Source: Phallusia mammillata
Lineage: Eukaryota > Chordata > Ascidiacea > Phlebobranchia > Ascidiidae
DNA: 64,000 nucleotides
Assembly (NCBI GenBank): GCA_003260075.1
Contig: QLIY01000149.1
Coordinates: 111,426-175,425, forward strand
Direction of reading: 5' to 3'
The notes beneath the pieces are model-generated. The model was given only the letters and a program-made list of their open reading frames with translations, was not told where the DNA came from and did no database searches. Below are positions 45,858-57,174 of this stretch, in pieces. How positions within the stretch are numbered: the first letter of the stretch is position 1; every line of letters begins with the position of its first letter. Position numbers and translations under genes: made by a program.

Positions 45858-48291
45858 TCAGTCAGTTGTGGAATACACACTCAAGATCAAGGCGGACAAC
45901 GAGGTTTTTACACCCGGTAGACACTTGACCAGTATAAACGGGCAAATGTAGCAATATACAAAAGGGAAGAGCAGACACATATTCAGGGCGACCATATTCA
46001 ACACCAGATCCTTGTACAGCATGTCTACAGTCAGAATCATCATAGCAGGAGCGGTGCACAGTCCGAACGTAATGGTTAGCCATATGACGTAGCGAAGACT
46101 GAACGATGAGGAGCGTGTCGAGCGCAGGTGCTCCATCATGCGGCGATGTGGAGCGCTGCCTTTAAGTTTTGCGAGCGAGCTAGTGGAAGTCTCGGATGTG
46201 CGCTGGTTTCGCGACACACTGCCGCAGCTTCCCACGCAGAAGTACTGCCGGTCTGTGACCACACCGCTGTCACGGGATCTGTCACTGTCATCGTTCTTCT
46301 CGTCTGCGCTCTTGAGAAATTGTTGCCCGTCGACGCAATTGCCCTTATCCGAAAGTTGAATTTCACCTTCCTTGCCTTTTTCGTCGCAGTTGTGCTCGCT
46401 CCCAAAAACATCGTCTTTTCCCAGATCGTCGCTTACTTGCAGACCACTTTCGTTTTCCTTAATCGGTGTCATGCTCCACTTCTTCTCGCTTCTGCGCTGA
46501 CTACTTTCGAGATCATTTTGCAAACTTTTACGCCTTACACTGGAGAGAGCGTTACATTGCACCCACATTTTTGACACTTGTCGAAGAGATCTGTAAATTT
46601 TAAATCGGCTATGAAAAATCTGATTAAATGAATAACTGCAACTAATGTTTCCTTAAATATAGCTTATTTGATAGGGGGGGAGGTTAAGTTGTTTATTTAA
46701 ACATTTTGTAATCCATACAATAAACACTGAAAGTTATATTTCGTTGAAAAGCAGACTTGTTTTGATTTAAAGTCAAGTCAATATGAGCGTGTGATTAGCA
46801 GCTCCGAAACACAATCAGAACTCTCCTCACCTTCTGAGAAAAAAGATAATCGCTATCAGACAGGAGGCCCAAGAAATAACCACCACCGCCAGCCACGAAT
46901 TCGCCATTGGTGGGAAAGCTCGAGAGCACTTGTGGTGAAATGGGAGGTAGTGGTGATCCGGTGGAAAGCACTGACTTAAACACAGGCACACATCCCGACA
47001 ACTCCAGCCAACTAGAGGAATTGCCACGTAGATAATTGGAACGATCCAGAGAACTGAGATTGTGACGTAGGACCGTTGGCGACGCGTCAAAATTCTAACA
47101 AAGAAAATAAATGCTTAAGCAAATAAATTTAAAACTTAAAACTTGAACACAATAAATTAACTTGTGTTGTGGCATTCGATGTTGTTATTACCAATGTTTC
47201 TAAAACTGAAAACTTTTGTAACTTAATGAAAAAAACGTATTGTTTTCGTTTTGCATTGCGATTTTTTTATCGTGTAAGTGATTTTAAACTAAGCCACTGT
47301 CAGATGATTTGGGTCCACATACATAAAAAAATCTTACTTCTTCTTCCATCTGCTAGTTTGATCAGAATGTGAACGACAGCCGGCCGCTGAGCGTAATGTG
47401 GAACAAGTGCTGTGGCGAATACAGTCAATCAGAAGACCTAAAAATGAAATACAAATAATATTCGTAAACTAAAAGCTGTATGCCTAAATATAAATCGATT
47501 TCAATTTTGCTTCAATTATTTTGTCAGATACCGTAGGTTTTTTTTAAAAAAGGCGTTAATGTGGACACACCTATATTTCCGCACATAATGACAAACATTC
47601 CGCAGAGAAATGATTTGAGGAATGCCCACAATCTGCTCGAACCTTCTTGGACAAGACCACGTCTGCCAGGGTCGGGGTCGTTCGGCAAACCTCCGAAGTG
47701 GAAATACAGACTGAGCAACTGCAATAAACATTTACCGTTAAACATCCTCCAAATTAACCAGAAAATCGCTTACATTGTTTCAGTGACAGTTGACAGTTTA
47801 ACTGCTTTGTTTACTATAGTCCATCGATATGTTTCTTTATGCCAACATTATTTAACCACAAAATATATTGTAAGTCACATAGAGAATTTTTATTATCCCC
47901 CCCCCCATGCCAACATTATTTAACCACAAAATATATTGTAAGTCACATAGAGAACTGTTGCCTTCTTTAATTCGTAAAATCATATATATTTTATTGTAAA
48001 CACCAGTAAACTTACCTGCAACAAACCCAGCACCGAGAACAGCACATTTGCAATTAGTGTAGAGCTGACATGGGCGTATACATGACTTTGGCGCACTAAC
48101 TTTCGAGCTCTACGAAGAACGGCGATCAGTACAATGACGTTGATTAGAATGGAAAAAGCAGGAAAAGCACAAAACAGCAGAAATGATGCTTTTTGTCGAC
48201 TAACACACCGAATACCATCATAAACACTAGTGCTGTTTGCTGCGGCCAGCGGCACACCGCTAACCGTTATATTGTAAGACGTAGTAGTCAT
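45858..48291 (-). CDS. divergent class A G-protein-coupled receptor
   Basis: Five exons (48016-48291, 47571-47718, 47338-47437, 46831-47094, 45858-46590) encode about 506 residues. An extracellular N terminus with Asn-X-Ser/Thr sites precedes seven hydrophobic segments: TM1 (FLLFCAFPAFSILINVIVL), TM2 in exons 1-2, TM3 (FLCGMFVIMCGNIGLLI), TM4 (YVTISVLWIVPIIYVAIPL, then the usual GWSC), TM5 (WLAVVVISWASCLIAIIFF), TM6 (YVIWLTITFGLCTAPAMMIL) and TM7 (MVALNMCLLFPFVYCYI). The third intracellular loop is very long (about 150 residues), Ser-rich and charged, while the tail after TM7 is short. The DRY position reads DCI and NPxxY reads FPFVY, so ligand class cannot be assigned. Upstream in-frame ATGs (48324, 48384) are possible starts. 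Confidence 0.75.
47847..47955. repeat. 48-bp direct duplication around ten C
   Basis: ATGCCAACATTATTTAACCA... at about 47,840-47,887 recurs identically at 47,907-47,954 after ten C (47897-47906). It is in the first intron of the GPCR gene. Confidence 0.88.
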
Positions 48292-50110
48292 TTCTGCCTT
48301 AAAACAACAAATAGATGAATTCATGATGCTTTTTAAGTTTAATTTGAAGTCCAAACCACGTTTTTTTACGCTTTGCTTTTTCAAGATTTTCAGGTTTTAG
48401 AAATATTCTTAGTAATCCAACTGCCCTACAACTGGAAACTAACAACCGAAATATTTCTGACTCTTGTAAAAACAAATTTGTTCTACAACAGCACTTGTCG
48501 ACTCTTTTGGCGCCTGCTACAGTACACGAAGTTGTTGTGGGTCGGGCAAAACCCGTCGGTTCAGAGGAAGTCGTTGGCGCATTTCTACACAACTTCCAAA
48601 TCGAACAACCTCTGTTGATTTGTGATATTGGGATCACCAACTAATGATTACATCACCCTCTCCCTCTGCCGATAATACAAGATTTGTTATCAAAACTGCC
48701 TCAAAGACTGCTTTTTAGTCATAACAGCGTCTGGGTGATGTTGCACAACGAACAGTTCCTAAACAGGATCTGTTTTTGGTGAAATCTGTCCGAACGCGAA
48801 AAAGTGTTGCTGTATTGCTTCCAGTACGTGTGGGAACGACACACGCCAACTACATCCGACGGGAGCGTCGACAATGAACGCGAGGTCTCAATTAACCATG
48901 ACTCTTCCGGAGCAACTGTCAATATCCGAAATATGTATTTGACCTGATAGGCCAAATTTCGTTTCTCAAAACCTATTAGGAATTCCATATTTTTATTCTG
49001 CCAACCGTATATGTCCTGAATGCTTAGTCTCGACATGGCTTCTTAAAGACTTTTTAAGTTGATCAACAACTCTCAACCGAAACAAGGAAATAGTCCCGCT
49101 CCGAATTTGAAAAACAATGCATTCAAAGATTTTGTTAACGGTACTGTTTGTTACAGTGACAACACTTTCAGAGTAGGAATGGCAAAAGGAAAATTAGTTT
49201 GTCTTAAAACACTAAAATACAGGAAAAAACGGTTTTACCTGCTTCAAGCTCTTTTCTTGTTAATTTTATGCATAATACAACAATAAATTTCTCGAAACTT
49301 TGGCAGTGAGTGGAAGACGTTTTTTACACAATTTGTTTTCTTTCAGCTACAACTGTTGAAGCGCTTGGTTTAATAAAAATTGAACCCGTTTTGTTTTTTT
49401 CCGTTAATTTAACTTTTTTGACGGAAGTAAATGCTCAGCGTAGCAACACTTGATGTTCTAACAAATCTATCTTTTCTGGGCTTCAGAGTAATTGCCTATC
49501 TGTCACATCTCTGTTTTCAGTAGTAAATCGATATTAACCAGCTTACAACTAACCGCTATTATTAGTCACGCTGTTAGTGATTAGAAAAGGCCCGTCGAGG
49601 GCGATGTCACGTACACAACATCCCCAGGAAGGTTTCCAATTTCCCAATGAAAGATTGCTGGAAAAACGTGACGCCGAGAGAACCACAAACGAGCTTCTCC
49701 GATCTACTTTGCATCCGGACACAAAAAGTTCATCTTTGTATTTGTTGTAACAAAAGCCTTTTACTAGAACAGAACAGTTTTGTGTACCAACCAAAACACA
49801 AGACGAACACACCAATCGAATTTCTGTTATTTGCTGCAGACTATACGCTAACTTTAAACACACGCAGCAACTGGCCAAATTTCCTCGCTTTATTACTTAA
49901 TAGTTACACACCACGCGCTGGGTAATGTCAACCCCATATGGCGGCACACGTTAACCAAGTTGCAACGATCCTTCCTGTGGCAACTTCCGCGAGCAATGAT
50001 GAAACGCAGACGCACCTAATTGGCTCGATCCTTAATGGCCTTGCGCAAGCCGCATGTGACGAGCATTTTAATATTCATCGTCCACTGTGGGTCCACAAAA
50101 ACAATACATA
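48292..50110. other. intergenic between GPCR and KAT14
   Basis: Frames up to about 110 codons occur, but none has a recognisable domain, splice context or neighbour support. It probably contains the GPCR promoter and the KAT14 3' UTR. Confidence 0.5.
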
Positions 50111-53100
50111 TCATCGACTGAGTCTCATAAAAAAGGCATGAGAGCATTCATTTGAGTCGGGCGACTGATACTTGTCGTAGAAATCCGCGTCGAAGCGTTC
50201 TGGTTTGAAACCAAATCTTTGATACAGCAGCATGGCCGGGTTTGATGCCGATACATGAAGTGTAACATCTTTTCCCATGCAAGTCTGTAAAATGCACAAC
50301 ACTACTTAAAATATTTTAATGTGTTTTCTATACGGAGGTAAATAAAGTCCCCTTTTATCTGTCTTTGGCCAACTCGACAGGCCCTCACAGCGCTCCAAAC
50401 TAAACTTCTTAAATGTCGAAACAATACATTGCAGTCATGCGGTTTTGCACAGTAGAACAACTGTCGTCATAACAACAACAACTTATATTCAACAGCACAT
50501 ATTGCACTTGCAAAACAAAAAATACATGGCTTGCCGCTACCGCAGTGACGTAACAGGGTTATCACGAGACCAGGCTGGACGAGGGTAAACAAGCAACCAC
50601 GGAAGTAGGCGCTCGATTGACAATGCAAAACAAAAATATATGGCACGAACCTGCATCAAATGGTAAAGCATGAACGTGCCGATCCCCGCCTTCTGCCAGT
50701 CGGGATGAACCAATAGAAACGACACATAAGCTTCGTTGAAGGCAACGTCCGGCACCAGGAAGCCGAAGCCAATCACCAGTTTTCTAAGAAGATGTGAAGC
50801 ATTGCGTCAGTATTTTTCAGCTACCACTTATGTGGATGTCAACCGTTTTCGACAGAAGCAAGAGTCTTAATTAATTCAGGCACAATTTCGTCGGCGTTTA
50901 GAATATTGCATCTAGCTTTTTTACTAAGTTCGTATTGCAATACAGAGAACATACATACATTGTTGTTCAAATCAAACGCACATTGCCGCAGACTGCTTGT
51001 TGTTGCATTGCAGGCCGTTTTACATACAGTAGTTAAACACCCTTCTCTTTTGACGTCTGGAATTTGGATGTGACCCCGGGACACGAAAACTATATATAAG
51101 CCACCGCTATACGGCATTGTACGGAAGTATAAGCCAAGCAATGATATCTACGAGGCCCATATTATCTTGGGGCAAAATATTGTTTAACAAAACAGAAAAA
51201 AATATTACGAAATCGCTTTTTACGAAGAACGGCAAATCGCTTTTACGAAGAATTGTAAGGATTGCTAAATCCAGCTGTTATTTTTGGCCATTGGCATAAT
51301 TGCATTACTGCTCATGAAAAGCATTTTCACAACTTAGGTGGGTATGCTTGCAACGCAACGCACCTTTTCTACTTGGCGGGTGCAGGGACCGGATGACGCT
51401 GCAAACGCAAAAACGTCAAAGCTATTGAAAAGCTCAAGCGATGTTGCGTGTTATGAGGCGCCTGTCAATGTTTGATAGGGAAACACTTTCTCAGATTGCG
51501 CTATTTTTGACACGGCGAGCGAGAGAGGGCCTGCCAAACCTGCTCATATCCTGACATTTGCGTCGACACAAATTACAGCAAACTACTCTGATTGTGCTAG
51601 AGCGGTAGCGCGTTCCCACATTGCTTAACGCCGATTGCGAGCACAATCATTGTCGCGTTCACAGGCTGGCGGCGCACGCGACGACGCCGTTTACTCACTT
51701 GTAAAGGGCGACAACGCTAAAATCGGGATACTGGAGACTCTCGGAAAGGTCGACCCCAGGCCAGAAGAAGTGGCGGCACATGGAGTTAATGGTTGGAATA
51801 TGCGCAGGACGAACGTAGCAGAAGTCGATGGGCGCAGAAGGCTCCGAAATCATCTCGGTGTTGTGTCTGCGTGAGAATGTAGATTGAAATGTCAAGGGCG
51901 CCCGTCTTGGTTTCTATGTTGGGCGGGGATGGGCACCGATTTGTTGTAATGAGACAAATCACCTGTCGATATCCATGGGAATAATCAGCTCCATGCTGCA
52001 TTTTTTTATGAAACCAATGCCTAGAGAAAGCATTACTTAACATGATAATGTTTCCCCATTTAAAAAAAATAATATCACCCAACTTACAGATTTAGCTGGC
52101 CACAATATGTTTGATTTCACTGTTACAATAAATAACCTAGTCATAGATGAACAATGCGAACCCTAATCTAAAGACAGCGTTAGTATTTCCGCAGATTTGC
52201 ATGGGATGAACTCAGCCTATTGTAATTGATTGGTATCAAGTTAACGTGTGTTCAACAACAGCGGTGGTCACATTGTTGACATATGGAAAGAGGACATGTG
52301 GTTTTCCGCGTTGACTTTTTGGCATCAATCGGTGGTCGGAACGAACCTGTGTGCATGTGAAATGATTTCCCGTAAAAGTTTGAGCTTTGGCGGAATTGTT
52401 TCCATATCTCGCCGTATGTACGGCTTCAAAACTCTGAAAAATGAGTTACATTTTTTGTTATGTCTGCTTTAACACAACAAAGCGGGAGTATTGTTTTGAC
52501 TGACACTTCGATTCAAGCAGAATATTTCAATGGCATTTTTAAATAGTACTTAAAACGTGTTGGGGTTTACGCATGTCTTATATACGGTACTGCAGAATTT
52601 TGGCACGGACAAACTAAGACCTAGATGCTGTAGTTAAAAAAAATGTTTGATTTCAACCCCTTTTCCGCGTTTAACCACTAACACGTTTTGTGTATGGTAA
52701 AATAGTGTTGGGTGCACCAGACTATGCGTGAGATTGAACCCAAATCAGAGGTGGTGCCTTTTTCCGATGTAAATTTAGAACAAAATGTTGTGCAAGTTAC
52801 CGCTGTGTGTGTGGGCTGACGATGAGTTGATTGTTAGATGACGAATTTTGGTCACATCCCACTAACTTCTGGCGAAAGGTGCGGCCTCCATCATTGCCAT
52901 CAACACATTTTCGGTCCGAAGACTGTCAACACAGACGTATATCCGATGTTATGGAGCACTTAGACATTACAACGCAATTGTTATGGGAAACATTTAGGTA
53001 GAGCTAGTAACACCATAACTCAAATGACAACCTCGGGAGATTCGCTTTCACAAGGGGGCGTAAAGAGCTGAATTTTTTATTTAGCGGCTATAAATGGGTT

Positions 53101-56100
53101 GGGTTGGGAAATAAGTTTTCAAAATTTTTACATTAGTAACTAATTTATTGGGTTAGTTTTAATGAATTTTAAGTGCTAATACCTTACCCCGACCCTAATC
53201 GTGAGCATTTTTGGAGATATAACCAATCGTCTTTTGGTTGTCATTTCAGTTATGGTGTTAGTAGCTCTACCAAACATTTAAAGGTCGTAACTATGACTAC
53301 GAACTACAAACCCACATTAAACGACTGTTTCATTTTCAATACCCAAAATTGGTTCGAATGATTTTTGTTTTATTCTTAAAAGCATCTCAACTATTGTTTT
53401 ATTATTTTCCTTTAATAAACAAGTTTCTACAACATGTAAGTATTAAACAGATCATGGTTGGAGGGTAGAACCATCACGTAGCAGTAAAGTGTTTAAAATA
53501 GTAAAAAAGCTTACCAAAAATCGGTCTAGAATTCTATGGTGACGTGAATAGATGGTTGGGCCAATAGACAAAGCTGAAGACTTTCGGGTAGGCAGAGATA
53601 GTTCGTCATGTGGAATCGGCAATCCCTGCTCCTTCGCATGCAGGCGTCGAACCAACGAATCGAAATCAAATACTGGTAAACCCAGTTCTCTCTTTTTCTG
53701 AAACACACCGATTTATAGAACTTACCGAAAAATTTGTGCACTGTGATCGAAAAACAAACTTTTAATACAGCACCAAGTTAAATAAAATGAACTTATAAAA
53801 TCATAGAGTTTTTAGGAACCAAAGTTTTGGGGAAAATGGGACAGATTGTGATGTCCAGACATAAATGTGTCACGTTTCTCTTTCAATTCCGTAGTTTACT
53901 CTAACAATCATCAACGCAACTTTTCCGAAACTACGATACAATTGTATATTGGGTATAACAATTTTTTACAACCTGACGCAACAGGAGTTTTCTTCGCAAT
54001 CGGCGTCCCTCTAAATTCGCTTCTACACCAGGAATAGTGAGAAGCTTCTTCAGCAGTTTTCTCTCGTCGTACAAACTCAAAGGTTTTACTCTGTAACATG
54101 GATTTTGTGTTCAACCTTTCCGTATGCTGGTTGTTTTTTGCAAATCTTATATTTGTTAACTTTCATAAGACTCCGGCCATCCTATATCATCTGCTACAGT
54201 TTAACTAAAATAAAGCCGAAGTTCTTACAAATATCTGATTTTAACAGAGTTGCAAAGCTTTAACGAAACATGAACGATACCGTAGCCCAGTGATGGGATT
54301 CAGCCGGTTCGCACAGGTTCTATAGAACCGTCTTACGAAATTTTTTGTTTAAATTTTGAACCGTCTTACGAAAGTTCAGTGAACCGGTTAGGATTACTGG
54401 TTACTGTCAATGTACTTTTTGTAACAGAAACCGGCTGAAAAATATGACTTTTGTGATAGAACCGGCTGACAAAAAAAATAAATCCCACCACTGCCGTAGC
54501 CCCATCTAGTGGTCATCACGATGATTGTTGTCAATATTATTTCCTTGGGTAAAAAAACATAGCACACCATTTTTTTTATCGCCGAGCCGAGCCACAAGAA
54601 GGGCGCAACGTTGAAACGTTATTAAACGCAAAAAAGCAGGAGGGAGTTAATGGACAATTGCAGAAGGTGGTGCAGCTACACTGTAAATGTTGTAAAATTA
54701 ACATGCAAACTTTTTGCTTGTTAAAAAATATAAAATTTCAAAAAAAATCTAAAAAATACACTTTAGTGGTTACAGAAAAGAATAACGATAAAACTAAAAT
54801 TATGTTTGCTGAAATTGTGTTTTATGTCAAGTAATTACATACTTGGGGGCCGTGTCACTTTCATCAACAGCATCTATTGTTTGGGAAACCTTCTCCTTAT
54901 TGGCTGGCAGTGTAAAAGGAATTTCAGCCACTATTCTTTGTTGAGGTACAGGTCCTAAAAATATTTTTGAACTAACACACACTGCCAAAATAAAAATTGG
55001 ACCAGGCAAAATTCTATAAGACGCTGTCTAATTCATAAATTCTAAATCCTGCAATGAACTAGCCAATTCATTTTAAGGCAGCACAATGAAATTGTCCTAC
55101 CTTGCTCTAAATTACTTAGTTCAAAGCTTTCACGTTTTATGCAATCTCCCATAAGTTCTTCAGCATCAGAATCATCACTAAGGGCAACTAATGGAAGAGT
55201 GGGGTCAATTTTTGTTTCTTTTTTGATGGAAATTTTTGCATCCTTAACACAAAAAGTTGCATTTGTACTGAGCAAACTTCAACTTTTCAAAAATAATCCT
55301 ACAGATGATGACAAAGAACTAGCTGGAGAAGAGGGTGCTGATATGCCATCTGGGTTGGTTCCACTAGAGGCAGGTGAATTTGCAGTGCCTACATCTTCTG
55401 CAGCACTTTCCTATGGCATGGTAAAGTGATTGAATTTTTTAGCAGCTACATTGTGGTTGCACAAACATACCTTATTGGCAGTTTTCCTTTGCTTGGCATC
55501 TGCAGAAGATGGTCTTGGTGATGGACAGTGAACTCGTTTTCGCAAACTTGATCGTGATGAAGATCCAAAATAAGTTTTCTTGGGTTTTGCCCCTAAAATT
55601 AGTAAAACAGAATTTTAGCATATACTATAGTGCAGTCCCAACCTACACCAAGCAATTATTTAATGAAATAAACAAGAGCAACCATTGATATACTTGGTGT
55701 GGAAAGAGAGGGAGCTCCTGGGCAGTATTCTGGGGCATGTGTCGGATCCGCCAACCTCCACCACCCGGCATCTTTGAACACACCATATCCACTTTGAAAC
55801 CTGTGTGGATTTCCGGCAGACAATGTGCTGCATACACTACAGCTCCATTGTGGATTCTTCTTTTTACTGAAAAATATCAATTTATGACTTTTACACTTTT
55901 TATTTTTTTTAAATAATGCAACCATCATACATACTTATTTCCAAATAAAACATCCCAGTGATTATCAATGAAAACACAAATATCTTCTTTCCACTTAAAA
56001 TAGCCCTGTTTTCCTAAGCTTGTTTGAGAAAGATTGTATAATGCTAACATGACAACTTGGCCCCTGAAATTATAAGACAAAAACATTTTACACTGAAACC

Positions 56101-57174
56101 AAACCAGCATAATAATTTAGATTGTATTTGTTATACAAGTGAAATGTGTGTGCAAACAAAATTAATCCGATTGTTAGTTGGATGTTAAAAACAAACAAAG
56201 AGACAGACCATGTAAGTTTCATTCTCTCAAATGTTTCTTTTCCATCCTCTGTGCACGAAACACATCTAAAGTTGAAATAGTTGTCCCCTAAAACCGACGA
56301 AGGTGAACCAGAGTGTAAACAACCTATGAAAAAAGGGATATCAGTCACTGCTGAATTTTATAGTGATGGGACGATACCAGGTTTTGAAGCAAGTACCGAT
56401 ACCGAGTACCACATGTATATACCTTCGATACCGAGTACCGAATGCGATTACCGAGTACTTAAGTACATTGTTGTACTTAGTTGTATATCACTGGCTAATT
56501 TGTCTACCATGGTCGGGGTACAGGCGCACACACGCACATGCAGAATAATGTGATCTACGCACAATAGCGAAAAAAATATATGTAACCGGGCTGAACTTTT
56601 TCCCGATTTTGTGCTGTCCAAAGCAAATATTGGCATAAAGTTGGCTGTAATCTTAAGTTGTAAATCGACCTTCGGTATTCGCCTGTTGGTATCGAAAACT
56701 GAGACAAAATATTTCGATACCAAGTACGAGTATCGATACCACTGAAATCGTTTGATACCATCGATACCGAGTACCGGGTACCCATCCCATCACTAGAATT
56801 TTAGTTACTGATAAAAGTGCATGAAACCATTACTTAGTATTACAAAATACTGAAAACATCAAAATGTGCAAATGCAAGCACACATATTTCTACAAACAAC
56901 AATTTTGTCAATTATGAACCTACTACTAGTATGCTTGATAAGAGAGAATAATACTGATTTATCTTTCCCTTGACAATCTAGTGTAAGCAGCCATTAGCTT
57001 AACAATGTAGTAACGAGAATACTTACTTGCATGGATCCAACGGGAACACTTTTCACAATGGAACACAAGAACACCATCTTTTTGACAATCACAGTACGCA
57101 CATTTTGATAAAACTGTTGCCTTTACATCATCTTCAGATGTTGTAATAACATCCACCTGTTCAAGGTCAGACAT
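50111..57174 (-). CDS. KAT14: KAT14 / CSRP2BP, ATAC-complex acetyltransferase
   Basis: GCN5-related acetyltransferase and subunit of the ATAC chromatin complex. Fifteen exons, about 677 residues: 57027-57174, 56209-56323, 55935-56063, 55694-55866, 55471-55592, 55303-55410, 55101-55242, 54843-54954, 53973-54090, 53515-53697, 52801-52922, 52347-52433, 51699-51866, 50651-50783, 50111-50284. N-terminal zinc-binding Cys/His region (CAYCDCQKDGVLVFHCEKC, FRCVSCTEDGKE), winged-helix part (LALYNLSQTSLGKQGYFKWK), Ser/Pro-rich linker, LVGCDQ...VLKPYIRRD segment, then the GNAT domain: APIDFCYVRPAHIPTINSM, acetyl-CoA loop WQKAGIGTFM, LHVSASNPAMLLYQRFGF, end AFFMRLSR. All introns are GT-AG and in phase. 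One is only 60 bp (55243-55302); reading through it would meet a TGA. Introns carry three different transposable elements. Confidence 0.92.
52997..53271. mobile_element. Mutator-like MITE candidate
   Basis: Thirty-six-base inverted termini starting GGTAGAGCTA differ at only two positions. The flanks carry a perfect 9-bp direct repeat, AAACATTTA. Nine-base target duplications and long termini are typical of Mutator-like elements. The 275-bp interior is non-coding. It lies in a KAT14 intron. Confidence 0.8.
54288..54493. mobile_element. hAT-type MITE, family with 22.8 kb copy
   Basis: Starts CAGTGATGGGATTCAGCCGG and ends AATCCCACCACTG. The target duplication CCGTAGCC is perfect. The 206-bp element is in the KAT14 intron 54091-54842. 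Confidence 0.88.
56361..56795. mobile_element. palindromic hAT-type MITE, family with 15.4 kb copy
   Basis: Termini TAGTGATGGG / CCCATCACTA and perfect 8-bp target duplication GAATTTTA. Internal GGTACTCGGTATCG-type strings on both strands. It sits in KAT14 intron 1, 37 bp upstream of the acceptor of exon 2. Confidence 0.88.

Noticed and set aside
46128-46574. Plus-strand and alternate-frame ORFs over 46128-46574
   Set aside because: They mirror the long third loop of the GPCR exon on the minus strand.
48719-49036. A 105-codon frame upstream of the GPCR
   Set aside because: No domain, no splice context and no homology I can recognise; likely chance.
55243-55302. An in-frame TGA (55279-55281) in the middle of KAT14
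   Set aside because: A 60-bp GT-AG intron with a pyrimidine-rich acceptor removes it, keeps phase, and matches the small intron size seen elsewhere, so no readthrough or pseudogene is needed.
55139-55429. A plus-strand protein over 55139-55429
   Set aside because: It is the antisense of two KAT14 exons and the 60-bp intron; the minus strand gives conserved, in-phase exons.
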